Assembly (NCBI GenBank): GCA_964419335.1
Contig: CAYQOX010000018.1
Coordinates: forward strand, 1-64,000
Length of the DNA: 64,000 nucleotides
DNA from: CAYQOX01 sp964419335
GTDB taxonomy: Bacteria > Hinthialibacterota > Hinthialibacteria > Hinthialibacterales > Hinthialibacteraceae
Direction: 5' to 3'
Shown one piece after another: positions 1 through 8,212 of this stretch. Both the position numbers and the translations under genes were made by a program. The notes beneath the pieces were generated by a model, which was not told the origin of the DNA, did not search any database, and worked only from the letters and a program-made list of their open reading frames with translations. Each line of letters starts with the position of its first letter. Position 1 is the first letter of the stretch.

Positions 1-6
1 ATGTAA

Positions 7-97
7 ATTGAAAATAACCATGGTTCTCACTTTAGAATCATGTTCTGTTTTCTTTGTTAATGTATCAAAAAGGACTCAAATACAGGATGAATCAGAA
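7..97 (+). repeat. Dispersed intergenic repeat, copy 1
   Basis: Positions 7-55 match 10922-10970 at 47 of 49 bases, same orientation. Weaker similarity continues to about 97 with a roughly 10-base length difference. Neither copy has an open reading frame or transposase. This copy lies downstream of rubrerythrin, the other upstream of the GH9 gene. It may be a small non-autonomous element or a shared regulatory or RNA sequence; the sequence does not decide between them. Confidence 0.8.
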
Positions 98-158
98 CCA
101 ATCCAAGTAGTTGGCGAGGAGTATCACATTGTGAAACTTCATTCGTTCTGGTTAGAAT

Positions 159-195
159 AAAAAAGTTGCCGGGAGAGACGTGCAATCCCGGCAAC
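159..195 (-). terminator. Rho-independent terminator of rubrerythrin
   Basis: A perfect 10-bp stem (GTTGCCGGGA at 165-174, TCCCGGCAAC at 186-195) has an 11-base loop. Read on the minus strand it is followed by a run of six T (159-164). It sits 24 bases past the rubrerythrin stop codon. Confidence 0.9.
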
Positions 196-218
196 CTTCC
201 TGCAGGAATAGATAATAA

Positions 219-719
219 TTATTGCACTTCGACAAACTTTTCTTTTGGGACGTTACAAATAGGACATTTTTCAGGCAATTCGCCGATTTCCAAGTTGCCG
301 CAGACGGGACAAAGATAGATTGATTTGGATTCTAGGTCTTTGCCGGATTGGACTATTTCAAGGGCTTGTTTATAAAGTTGGTAATGCACTTCCTCTGCAT
401 CGCAAGCGTTTTTGAAACCGACCTCGGCGCGTTTTTCTCCTTCTTCTTGCGAGTTTTTCAAAAAATTGGGATACATATCGGTATACTCATAATGCTCGCC
501 CGCGACCGCAGTTTTAAGGTTTTCCTCTGTGCTTTTGATTCCGTCCATCGCCCGTAAATGGGTGTGAGCGTGGATTGTTTCCGCTTCAGCAGCGGCACGG
601 AATAGTTTGGCCACTTGGGGGAAACCATCCGCTTCGGCCTTTTTAGCAAAAGCTAGATAGCGCCGGTTGGCTTGGCTCTCTCCTGCAAAAGCTTCTTGTA
701 AATTATCTTTTGTACTCAT
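219..719 (-). CDS. rbr: Rubrerythrin
   Basis: Cytoplasmic non-haem iron peroxidase that reduces hydrogen peroxide in anaerobes and microaerophiles. The 166-residue protein has the classic two-part layout. An N-terminal ferritin-like four-helix domain carries the diiron glutamates (ESQANRRY, AEAETIHA, DAEEVHYQLY). A C-terminal rubredoxin-like domain has two Cys pairs (CPVCG and CPICN). The ATG at 719 is preferred over the in-frame upstream start because AAAGGG lies just before it and the protein then begins MSTKDNLQEAF, as in the family. The divergent neighbour is a Fur/PerR-type regulator, and the promoter carries a perfect palindrome, so peroxide- or iron-responsive repression is likely. Family assignment is secure; the regulation is inferred. 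Confidence 0.96.
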   Translation of the reverse strand: MSTKDNLQEAFAGESQANRRYLAFAKKAEADGFPQVAKLFRAAAEAETIHAHTHLRAMDGIKSTEENLKTAVAGEHYEYTDMYPNFLKNSQEEGEKRAEVGFKNACDAEEVHYQLYKQALEIVQSGKDLESKSIYLCPVCGNLEIGELPEKCPICNVPKEKFVEVQ

Positions 720-768
720 TTTGTTTCCCTTTCTCTTTTGTGAACGCATTTCATACTTCGTTATTTCT

Positions 769-819
769 TTAAGAATGATTCTTAATTAAGATTTATAAGA
801 GAAAGCAAAAAAAAGTCAA
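769..819 (-). promoter_or_regulatory. Rubrerythrin promoter with 17-bp palindromic operator
   Basis: On the minus strand a -35 TTGACT (819-814) and a -10 TATAAA (797-792) are separated by 16 bp, placing transcription start near 785. Bases 769-785 form a perfect palindrome, TTAAGAATGATTCTTAA (8+1+8). Its 7-1-7 core matches the Bacillus PerR box consensus at 10 of 14 positions. Its place at the start point would block RNA polymerase. The likely binder is the Fur-family protein encoded divergently. Confidence 0.75.
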
Positions 820-968
820 GCCTTATCCCCGTAGAAAAGCCAAGGAAAAAGGAATTGTGTTATATCTTATAAAAGTTATCAACATATCTTTTCTTCCTTG
901 TTGATGGTTTAGGATTTTCGTATAGAGTAAAAATACTCGGATGTGAACCCGTGGAATGAATAATTGCA

Positions 969-1007
969 TGCTATAATAGGAAGTGTTCCTTAATAGGAAT
1001 CATTATT
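969..1007 (+). promoter_or_regulatory. Promoter of the Fur-family gene with a Fur-box-like site
   Basis: An extended -10 (TGCTATAAT, 969-977) predicts transcription start near 984. Bases 989-1007 match 13 of 19 positions of the E. coli Fur box consensus, mainly in the right half (AATCATTATT). The location just after the start point suggests autoregulation. No good -35 is visible. The start position also makes the in-frame GTG at 983 an unlikely translation start. Confidence 0.5.
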
Positions 1008-1042
1008 TACGAATAAAGCATTATTCATCTAATGGAAAAAGC

Positions 1043-1504
1043 ATGAAAAAGAGACCTCAAAAAGAAATCGAAGAGCGTATTGAGCATTTCAATGAGTTAT
1101 GCCGACAGCATGACTTAAAAATAACGCATCAGCGTTTGGAAATTTTCCGGGCGTTGTTAGAGACAATCGACCACCCCACGGCCGAAGAGGTTTTTCAACG
1201 TATTCGTCATAAATTGCCGACGGTTTCGATTGATACAGTGTATCGTACGCTCACTTTATTTGAGTCTTATAACTTAATCTCGCGGGTTCAATGTCTCTCG
1301 GATAAAGGACGATTTGATTCCAATGTAGAGCCGCATCATCATTTTATTTGTACTCAATGTAAAAAGATACAGGATTTTTATTGGCCAGAATTTGAACAAC
1401 TGGAGTTGCCAGAGAATGCATTATCGTTGGGAGAGATGAAAGTGAAACGGGTAGAATTGCGCGGAATTTGTGAGGAATGCAAAAAGGATGAAATAGAACA
1501 ATAA
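1043..1504 (+). CDS. Fur/PerR-family metal-dependent transcriptional repressor
   Basis: A 153-residue regulator with an N-terminal winged helix (ITHQRLEIFRALL, then the recognition region SIDTVYRTLTLFE) and a C-terminal dimerisation and metal domain. The metal domain has the His-rich PHHHFIC stretch and two CxxC pairs (CTQC, CEEC) that form the structural zinc site. The start was placed at the ATG at 1043, preceded by GGAAAAAGC; the frame is open back to a GTG at 983, but the predicted transcript starts there. The position next to rubrerythrin favours a peroxide sensor (PerR) over Fur or Zur. The sequence alone cannot separate these subgroups. Confidence 0.9.
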   Translation: MKKRPQKEIEERIEHFNELCRQHDLKITHQRLEIFRALLETIDHPTAEEVFQRIRHKLPTVSIDTVYRTLTLFESYNLISRVQCLSDKGRFDSNVEPHHHFICTQCKKIQDFYWPEFEQLELPENALSLGEMKVKRVELRGICEECKKDEIEQ

Positions 1505-1508
1505 GAAA

Positions 1509-1531
1509 GGGTGAGCAAGAGATGCTCACCC
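1509..1531. terminator. Bidirectional terminator between convergent genes
   Basis: A 9-bp perfect stem (GGGTGAGCA and TGCTCACCC) with a 5-base loop lies between the convergent Fur-family gene and the GH38-like gene. The minus-strand reading is followed by TTTCTT; the plus-strand reading has only a weak T-rich tail. Confidence 0.7.
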
Positions 1532-1558
1532 CCTATTTGATTGTATAAGGATCAGAGA

Positions 1559-4500
1559 TTATTCCGATTGGACTTTGAGGGTTACCACATCCCAAGGCTT
1601 GAGATCAACCGAGATAACCCCATTTTCGATTTCCAATTCTGCAATAGGATCTTCTACACCATTACATAGCTCGACCTTGGTGATGGGATCAATCGCAGGG
1701 ATTTGTAAGTTGGCGGTGGTGGACTTGCCACTCATTTCACGCAGACGAACAACATAGCCCTCGGTAAACTCGGCGCGTTTAAATCCAGAGATAAGCACAT
1801 TATCCGGTTTGGCGGTTAGCATGGAATCCATGGTTTCGCGTTCGGCCAGGGTCCAGTCACGTCCAAGACGGGCGGCTTTGGCGAAGGGGATTTCCCCATC
1901 GCCATGAAGAGCGAAGCGGAAGGTGAAGTGGCCGGCTTGTCCTGCTTTGTAATTGGTGAACCAGTAGTTATTCATGATATAGCCATATACATGGCCGTTT
2001 TCGATGGGCAGTTCGGTGAGCCATTTGTTGGGATTGATATCTTGAAGCGAGATGAGCGGGGCATCATAGGTGATGAATAATACATCTTGATCCTGATTAC
2101 GCACCCGAAGCCAATTTTGGAGTGTAAACCAATCCTTGCAGGCACCCGGGAGCCAATCTTGCCCCGCACGAACCACGGCGTTGGCTACGGCATAATCGAT
2201 CTGTGGATTGTTTCCAGCGAAAGGAAACGCGATGTACACGCCTTCTTTGTCGTAACGGTATTTCTTTTCAAGATCATATTGAAATTCGATGAGTTCTTGC
2301 GTGTTATCCAGGGTTAGAGTGAGGACAATTTCCGGGAAAACTTCATGCGTAGAATAAATCTTCACTTCGTTGTCTAAATGTTCGATGCGCTGGAAGGTGG
2401 AAGTGGTGAAATCATAGGGTGGTTCATTGTTACGGGCGTAAATTAATGTCCCGAGCTGATAGGGTGCATCTTGGTCGATTAATTCTTTGCCGTTGTCGCG
2501 ATCGAGGATGCTGGATAGACCGCCGGTTTCGGTGTCGATGGTAATTTTATATTTTGGTGAGGCGATGATGTTATCCTCGATGGTCATATCCCGGTTAGCC
2601 TCTGCATTGTTTTCGATTTCCTTACGGGCGATTTCCAGCAGCGAGCGTGCTTGGACATGGGCATCGTGGGCAAACTGGGCTTTGATCTTATATTGATTCA
2701 AGACCTCGGGTTTTTGTGGTTGAGAAACGGAGTTGTGGGCTCCCCAGGTGTGTTCGTTATAGAGCAGGATTTTATGCCACAGATCGGCGAACATGTCGCG
2801 GTAGTCCTCTTGGATTTCGCCTTGAGCATGAAGACCGGTTAGCAGCATTTCTGCCAGCAGGGCATCTTGTTGATTGTAGCGGTTGAGGATGGTTTCATGA
2901 GCGGATGAACCGGCGCCATCTTCCCAATAAGCACCTCCATCGCCGCTGATGGTATCAACTTGCTCTCCGTATTTTTCCTCAAAGGTGGAGAACCATTCAG
3001 TGTTGGTGGTGAAGACAATTTTTGGGTAGGCATATTTTTCGTTCCAGGCTTCGACGGTTTTTGGCAGCTGCTCGGTGAGGGGGCGATTATCGCCATAGGC
3101 TCCGTGGATATGGATGGAGTCGTAAGGGTAACTGGGGCGGTCGTAGGATTCCAACAGAGCCGGGATGCGACGTTCGGCTTCGGTGAGATCTGCTTCGCGT
3201 TCTTCTCCCGACCAGGCATCGGTTAACCCAATTGCCCCGGCTCCGGCATAGTGATCGTGGAAATAGGCAAGCACCTTTGAACCATCCGGCCCCTGCCACC
3301 AAATGGGAGAGCGTTCATAAAGCCCGCCGCGGAGTATTTTTCCGCGGGTGCTGTTAATGCCCATGCTGAGATATTTCACGCCGCTCTTGCGCAGGATGGT
3401 GGGGACTGACCAGATGTGTGAGGGGGCGTCGGTGAGGGTTGCGCTGGCGAAGGGGATATCATACTTGCGGCTCATTTTTTTAGAGAAATAGAGTGAGCGG
3501 AAGGCTTCTTCGTCGCTGAGAAGGCCGGTGAGTAAGTTGCCATAGAAGGCTTCCACCTCCAGGCGTTTATTGCGTGCGAGATGGAAGAAATGTTTGATCA
3601 TTTCTTCGGGGCGGCTTTCCATCCACTCTTCCATGACGTAGCTGGATTCCACACTCCAAACAAAATCGGGATAATCATCCAACAGTTCCAGGGCTTTGTC
3701 GTTGCTATCGCGATGAATTTCCATCGCTTCCGGCTGCAGGTGGGTGTAACCGATATCGACGTGGGCTTGAGGCACGACGGAGATCGTCCATTTACGGGAA
3801 GGTTGGACGGAAATGCTTTTTTCGGCCAAGAGAGTATTTTCTTCAAAAATCTCGACCTTGGCTTCGCCCTCGTCTTCTATTTCAGGAATGCTCAAATCAT
3901 AGGAAACATAGCCAAGTGCATTGGATTGTAAATCTTGGGAATACTGTTCATTGTTGAGACCAAGTCGGACATGGAGTGATTCAGCATTGACCGGAAGTAG
4001 AAAAGAGACCCGGGCTTGCTGTTTCAGACCGTCATTACTCCGAACAAAAAACGGGAGGACGTTAAATTTTACCTCGTCCACCGCGAGCGTTTTTTTCGCA
4101 TCGGCGCTGTCATGGAGAGAGAGTGAATCCCACACCACCCAGTTGGAGAGGGTAGAAATCGTGAGGGTGTTTTTGCCTTCGGTGATATCTTCATTGGGGA
4201 TAATGAAATCAAAATGGAAGGGTTCCGCGAGCGAATAATTTCGCCAGGCGTCTTGATGCCCACCAGGGGGGAAATGAATGGTGTAAGGCGTATCATTGAC
4301 TTCAATATTCAAACCTAAAGGTTGGTTTGGGTGATAGGCGAGGATGCGTATTTTGAGGACATACCCTTCGGAATCAACTTTGGGGATATCGAAAGTTATA
4401 TTAAATTTGTTTGACCGGCTTCCTCCCCAGTTGTCGCCGGGGCCGGGTTGGATACCTACCCAATCTTCGCTGGGTTTGGATTCGCCGATGATGTAATCCA

Positions 4501-4672
4501 CATCTTCAGGAAAGTGATCAAGATATTCATAGGGGTTTTCGCTGACGGCGAATTCAGAGGCTGTTTGGTCTTCTTGCCCAATCGACCAGATCTCATCGGC
4601 ATGGATGGGTTGAATCATAATGAGTGAAAGCAATAGTGAGGCACTAATAAACAAGGCGATTTTGATTTTCAT
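1559..4672 (-). CDS. Secreted GH38-like alpha-mannosidase with N-terminal carbohydrate-binding domain
   Basis: A 1037-residue exported protein with a signal peptide (about 1-25, ending HADEI). Residues about 28-190 form a beta-sandwich resembling the C-terminal (domain III) module of family 4 rhamnogalacturonan lyases. The glycoside hydrolase 38 catalytic domain starts near 295. Its HVD motif (H304, D306) fits two zinc ligands, and D415 in TLTDAPSHIW is the expected nucleophile and zinc ligand; HIHGAYGDN further on is a candidate for the remaining His. The C-terminal part is the beta-rich mannosidase tail. GGGAGG lies 8 bases before the ATG. It follows the alpha/alpha-barrel enzyme gene by 99 bp and may be co-transcribed. 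The exact glycan, mannoside or something else, is not predictable. Confidence 0.85.
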   Translation of the reverse strand: MKIKIALFISASLLLSLIMIQPIHADEIWSIGQEDQTASEFAVSENPYEYLDHFPEDVDYIIGESKPSEDWVGIQPGPGDNWGGSRSNKFNITFDIPKVDSEGYVLKIRILAYHPNQPLGLNIEVNDTPYTIHFPPGGHQDAWRNYSLAEPFHFDFIIPNEDITEGKNTLTISTLSNWVVWDSLSLHDSADAKKTLAVDEVKFNVLPFFVRSNDGLKQQARVSFLLPVNAESLHVRLGLNNEQYSQDLQSNALGYVSYDLSIPEIEDEGEAKVEIFEENTLLAEKSISVQPSRKWTISVVPQAHVDIGYTHLQPEAMEIHRDSNDKALELLDDYPDFVWSVESSYVMEEWMESRPEEMIKHFFHLARNKRLEVEAFYGNLLTGLLSDEEAFRSLYFSKKMSRKYDIPFASATLTDAPSHIWSVPTILRKSGVKYLSMGINSTRGKILRGGLYERSPIWWQGPDGSKVLAYFHDHYAGAGAIGLTDAWSGEEREADLTEAERRIPALLESYDRPSYPYDSIHIHGAYGDNRPLTEQLPKTVEAWNEKYAYPKIVFTTNTEWFSTFEEKYGEQVDTISGDGGAYWEDGAGSSAHETILNRYNQQDALLAEMLLTGLHAQGEIQEDYRDMFADLWHKILLYNEHTWGAHNSVSQPQKPEVLNQYKIKAQFAHDAHVQARSLLEIARKEIENNAEANRDMTIEDNIIASPKYKITIDTETGGLSSILDRDNGKELIDQDAPYQLGTLIYARNNEPPYDFTTSTFQRIEHLDNEVKIYSTHEVFPEIVLTLTLDNTQELIEFQYDLEKKYRYDKEGVYIAFPFAGNNPQIDYAVANAVVRAGQDWLPGACKDWFTLQNWLRVRNQDQDVLFITYDAPLISLQDINPNKWLTELPIENGHVYGYIMNNYWFTNYKAGQAGHFTFRFALHGDGEIPFAKAARLGRDWTLAERETMDSMLTAKPDNVLISGFKRAEFTEGYVVRLREMSGKSTTANLQIPAIDPITKVELCNGVEDPIAELEIENGVISVDLKPWDVVTLKVQSE

Positions 4673-4771
4673 TGAACTATCCTCCCAAATAGATAGACGA
4701 AATATGTTTGATCATATTGCATCGTCAATCAATTGTCCATATGTTCATACATAATAAGGCGACTTTTTTCT

Positions 4772-6313
4772 TTACCAATTGTCAAAGTGAATTTTGTTTT
4801 CTTTTTCCAATTGAATGAAATGATCCAGACTTTTGGTGGCTTGCTCGAGCTCGACCAATGCATAGAGCAAAAAACCAACCCCGTCGACCGCTTCGTAATA
4901 GGGTTTGGCGGGATGGCCGCGGAAGAGTCCCTTGTGATGCAGTTTGGTCATAGCCCGTTCGGCGTAAGTACGTGCCTGGTCGAGATAGGATTTATCTTTT
5001 GTGAGGGCGTAAAGATGGAGGAAAAAGGAAATGGCACGGCCGTATTTTTCGGCATAGGTTCCCTGATGGCCAAACTTTTCATTGTACTCATCATACCATG
5101 TGTTTTCGGATTCTTGCGAGCCGGGGGGTGTTTTTACGATCCAGCGGGCGAAACGCTGGGCGGTTTGGAGCATAAGGGGCTCGCGGGAGAGATGGAAAGC
5201 GTGGGCATAGGCTTGGGCTGTGTAGAGGGGAAATTGGTACCCCGCGACGTAGGGTTCCCACAAATCTAAATGGCCGCGAGGTTCGTATTTGGCGTAACCC
5301 TCTTTCATTCGGGGGCCGGGGATTGGAGTCCCATCCAGTTTCAGGGCTCCCCAAAAGAGGCCGCTTTGGGGGTCATAGCCGTATTTTGCGTAGGCCTTGA
5401 GGTAGGCGAGCGCATGATCGAGAAACATGGATTCGCCCGTCAGCTCATAACACTTCATAAGGGCATGGCAGTAACAACCGGTAATCGCGGTGACAAAGCT
5501 GCCGCCATCGAAGCGATCGCTGCCCGCGTTGGGGCGTTCGGGGATTAAATCGGTTTGGGGATTGCGGCGCTCCCAGTAATACTTCGCGATGAGTTTGGCG
5601 CGATCGAGCCAGGCGGGTTCTTGGGTTTTGGTGTATAGAAAGGCGAACGCGTGCATGATGGCGCCACCGCTCATGGTGAAATCGCAGCCGCGATTTCCAT
5701 CGCCATGCCGATTGATTTCGCCGGTTTTTTTATCGATGACGTGCCATTCCCAGATGGCATCGATTTCTTGGCGTACTGCTTCAGGGTTTACCTCCCACAG
5801 ATGATCCCAGGCGATGGCGTGAATTGCGTGGATTTCATGATGGTTGCCGCTATGGCCATCTTTTTGATCTTTGTAGACATCGTAATGGCGGTGCCATCCC
5901 CACCAGAAGAAGCCTTTCTCGTCGGCTAGGTGTTTCATGTAGGTTTCCATGTAATCATGGGCAGATTGTTTGTATTTTGGTTGGTTTTGTAGGGAAGCCA
6001 CGGTCATCATGGTTTTTATTAGAGGTTGATCGTGAAGCAAATTGGCGCCGGCGGGATTGCGGCGCTCACGGCGGGTAACCCGCCAAGCTTCGTCAAGGGG
6101 TTTGGGATTTTGAGGACATGTTTTGGTCTCTACATCGAGAATGCTGACAAAGATAGGTCCTTGTTTTGTGCCGTATTCATCTCTTCCATGTTTTATAAGT
6201 TGATCAAGGCAGGTGGTGACATGATCAATATAAGAGGCTTTCTCTGTGGAGAATGAAGTGGGGAGAAGCACAAGCGAAAAAACAACCATCATGGTAGGTA
6301 GCAACATTTTCAT
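4772..6313 (-). CDS. Secreted (alpha/alpha)-barrel polysaccharide-degrading enzyme, family uncertain
   Basis: A 513-residue exported protein. The start was set at the ATG at 6313: AGGAG lies 9 bases before it, and the product then begins directly with a signal peptide (MKMLLPTMMVVFSLVLL). The body shows the repeating helix-pair pattern of six-hairpin enzymes, with many aromatic and acidic positions (GFFWWGWHRHYD, HSGNHHEIHAIHA, YDEYNEKFGHQGTYAEKYGRA). This resembles pectate-lyase-like and unsaturated-glucuronyl-hydrolase-like proteins, but I do not recognise a specific family or catalytic pair. Its neighbour downstream is the GH38-like enzyme, which fits a role in breaking down a complex plant or algal polysaccharide. 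Confidence 0.6.
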   Translation of the reverse strand: MKMLLPTMMVVFSLVLLPTSFSTEKASYIDHVTTCLDQLIKHGRDEYGTKQGPIFVSILDVETKTCPQNPKPLDEAWRVTRRERRNPAGANLLHDQPLIKTMMTVASLQNQPKYKQSAHDYMETYMKHLADEKGFFWWGWHRHYDVYKDQKDGHSGNHHEIHAIHAIAWDHLWEVNPEAVRQEIDAIWEWHVIDKKTGEINRHGDGNRGCDFTMSGGAIMHAFAFLYTKTQEPAWLDRAKLIAKYYWERRNPQTDLIPERPNAGSDRFDGGSFVTAITGCYCHALMKCYELTGESMFLDHALAYLKAYAKYGYDPQSGLFWGALKLDGTPIPGPRMKEGYAKYEPRGHLDLWEPYVAGYQFPLYTAQAYAHAFHLSREPLMLQTAQRFARWIVKTPPGSQESENTWYDEYNEKFGHQGTYAEKYGRAISFFLHLYALTKDKSYLDQARTYAERAMTKLHHKGLFRGHPAKPYYEAVDGVGFLLYALVELEQATKSLDHFIQLEKENKIHFDNW

Positions 6314-6410
6314 TTGGTTCGCACTCCTGGAAAGTATGGGATTGAATGATTTATCATCGCATGAGATGGAGGAAATGAAAAGGAATCGCGAGTGGATAGG
6401 GGTGAGGTGC

Positions 6411-6454
6411 AAAAAAAGAAGGGCGTCATTTTATCTGATGATGACGCCCTTCTT
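6411..6454 (-). terminator. Rho-independent terminator of the SH3-domain gene
   Basis: A perfect 12-bp stem (GAAGGGCGTCAT at 6418-6429, ATGACGCCCTTC at 6441-6452) is followed on the minus strand by seven T (6417-6411). It separates the SH3 gene from the two downstream hydrolase genes, so these are probably separate transcription units. Confidence 0.93.
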
Positions 6455-6478
6455 CGATCCAATTGTTTACGAGATGAT

Positions 6479-7747
6479 TTATTGGGTTAAGATGAGGGTG
6501 CCGCGCGAGGACCCCTCTTGCACCATAAAAGCATAGACGAGGGTGGATGAATCTGGGGCTGTAAGGGAATAAAGCCAGCCATCATCAACCCGTTCACCTA
6601 GCATGGTGAGAATATCCGCTCCCACGAATTTTATCCCCAGTTCTTCGGGAAGGCCAATATTAATGATCTCTAGCGGTGTGGGCAAACGTTGTTGTTGAAA
6701 AATTGATTCACTGGCATAGATGGGCTCGTCATTTTGCAAAAATCGGCGGTCTTTATGGAAGATAAGTAGTTTGCTTTTGCCTGATTGAATGATAGAATCA
6801 TCTCGCACGGTGAGGTTCATTTGTACTTTTCCATCGTCGGCCGATTTTTTATCGATGAGAATGGGCATGCCTACCTCACTGTTCACAACGACCATCATAG
6901 CGGGTTGATACACGTTAGGGTTTGTTAAAGGCAATAAATATTCTTTGGCTGTCCAACCGGCGATATGATTGGAGGTAAGAACATGAAACCAATCCTCGCG
7001 TTCCTCCAGTTTCACCACCACTTCACCGCGTGAAAGACGGTCAAAAGATCGGAAGACATCGCCGGGCGATTCACGCACATTTACGCGATTTCCTGTGGAA
7101 AGGCAGGGAACGTTTTCCATCTTGCGGATGAAATTGCGATGAATCCAGCCTTCTTCCTCCTCCAAGGTTTTTGCCCGCATCCAATCGTCGGAAAACTCAA
7201 TCTCGATAAGGAGAGTTTGCCCCGGCAGAGTGGTCACCACGGGGTAATCAAGGCTGGGGCCCTCCCGAAAACGAATCCCCGAGCCTGTGACCTGGTAGAC
7301 ATCACCCGGGGGCAAAATGACGGGTAAGAGCGGGGTTGGTGTGGAAGAATCGACTTCCTCGTCTGAAGGTTCGGTGTCGGGTGGAGTTGCTTCTGTAACT
7401 CCTTCAGGGGAAACATCTTGGGTTGCAGGCGGGATCTCCATGCCGGACATGAGATCTTCCTGTTGGGTGGCCGGAGTTACCTCGGTAGAAGAGGAAATAC
7501 TTTCCTGGGCGGAAGCGGGTTGTTCGCCCACTTTCCGGCGTACCCCATCTTCGATGATATTCACAATATCTTCGCTGCGCAGCTGAAGTGGAACATTGTT
7601 GACATCGATAATCACGGTCTCGGTGGTTTCGGAAATGATCTTGCCAATAAGTTGGTCACCGCTTTTAAGGAGCAGGGTTTCACTAAAAGCATTGCTGGAA
7701 AGCAAGATGAGTAAAGTGAAGGAGAGAAGGGGTTTTAGTGTTTTCAT
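6479..7747 (-). CDS. Secreted protein with two bacterial SH3 domains
   Basis: A 422-residue protein whose preferred start is the ATG at 7747, giving a signal peptide (MKTLKPLLSFTLLILLSSNAFS). Residues about 25-70 resemble an LSm-like beta-barrel (LLLKSGDQLIGKIIS, ending in EDIVNIIED). A Ser/Thr/Pro/Glu-rich linker follows. Then come two SH3-type domains (GSGIRFREGPSLDYPVV and GNRVNVRESPGDVFRSF), each with the usual glycine-tryptophan end (EGWIHRNF, AGWTAKEYL). Such domains often bind cell-wall peptides. The roughly 150-residue C-terminal part is not recognised. It has its own terminator and no clear functional partner. Confidence 0.75.
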   Translation of the reverse strand: MKTLKPLLSFTLLILLSSNAFSETLLLKSGDQLIGKIISETTETVIIDVNNVPLQLRSEDIVNIIEDGVRRKVGEQPASAQESISSSTEVTPATQQEDLMSGMEIPPATQDVSPEGVTEATPPDTEPSDEEVDSSTPTPLLPVILPPGDVYQVTGSGIRFREGPSLDYPVVTTLPGQTLLIEIEFSDDWMRAKTLEEEEGWIHRNFIRKMENVPCLSTGNRVNVRESPGDVFRSFDRLSRGEVVVKLEEREDWFHVLTSNHIAGWTAKEYLLPLTNPNVYQPAMMVVVNSEVGMPILIDKKSADDGKVQMNLTVRDDSIIQSGKSKLLIFHKDRRFLQNDEPIYASESIFQQQRLPTPLEIINIGLPEELGIKFVGADILTMLGERVDDGWLYSLTAPDSSTLVYAFMVQEGSSRGTLILTQ

Positions 7748-8212
7748 GAGCGTGCCTCTTCGACGATAATATCTAATGATATAAATATAAACCAACGTTC
7801 GATGTCGTAACTCAATTTCTTTTTCTTTTACCAACGCATGTTACCATAGAATTGCAACGCGGGGGAGAATGAAAACCCCCTTTCGTTTTGATTTTTGTGG
7901 TTGCAAATCACCATCCCCTATTTATCCACGTAAAGGAGAAACTTTAGAAGTCAAAACTCTCATTTTCCTTCCAATCATCGTTTGCGTTATAATACTTGGC
8001 TAGATCTTGCGATTGTTTTTTGAGAATTTTCCGACGTTGCTCAGTTGGAAGTTTCGTAAAAGGTTAGCATTTTATAAATATTTTAAAGTTTTTATCAAAT
8101 TTGTATGTTTATTATATCCAGGGGATTTTTCTTATGGTTTTCAGGTGCTTATGATAAACTCGTAGATATCTAATGGATGAAGTTTTTTTAATGAAAAGGA
8201 AAGTGTGCTTCA
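7748..8212. other. Divergent intergenic region
   Basis: This 465-bp AT-rich stretch separates two divergent genes. A TATAAT occurs at 7988-7993 on the plus strand, without a convincing -35 or extended -10. I see no RNA gene, repeat or conserved riboswitch core. It presumably holds the promoters for the SH3 protein and the broken glycosidase. Confidence 0.4.

Noticed and set aside
983..1042. GTG start for the Fur-family protein, giving 20 more residues.
   Set aside because: The predicted transcription start is at about 984, and the extra residues do not resemble the family.
4733..5269. Plus-strand open frame of 178 codons opposite the alpha/alpha-barrel enzyme.
   Set aside because: Antisense shadow without a ribosome site or recognisable domain.
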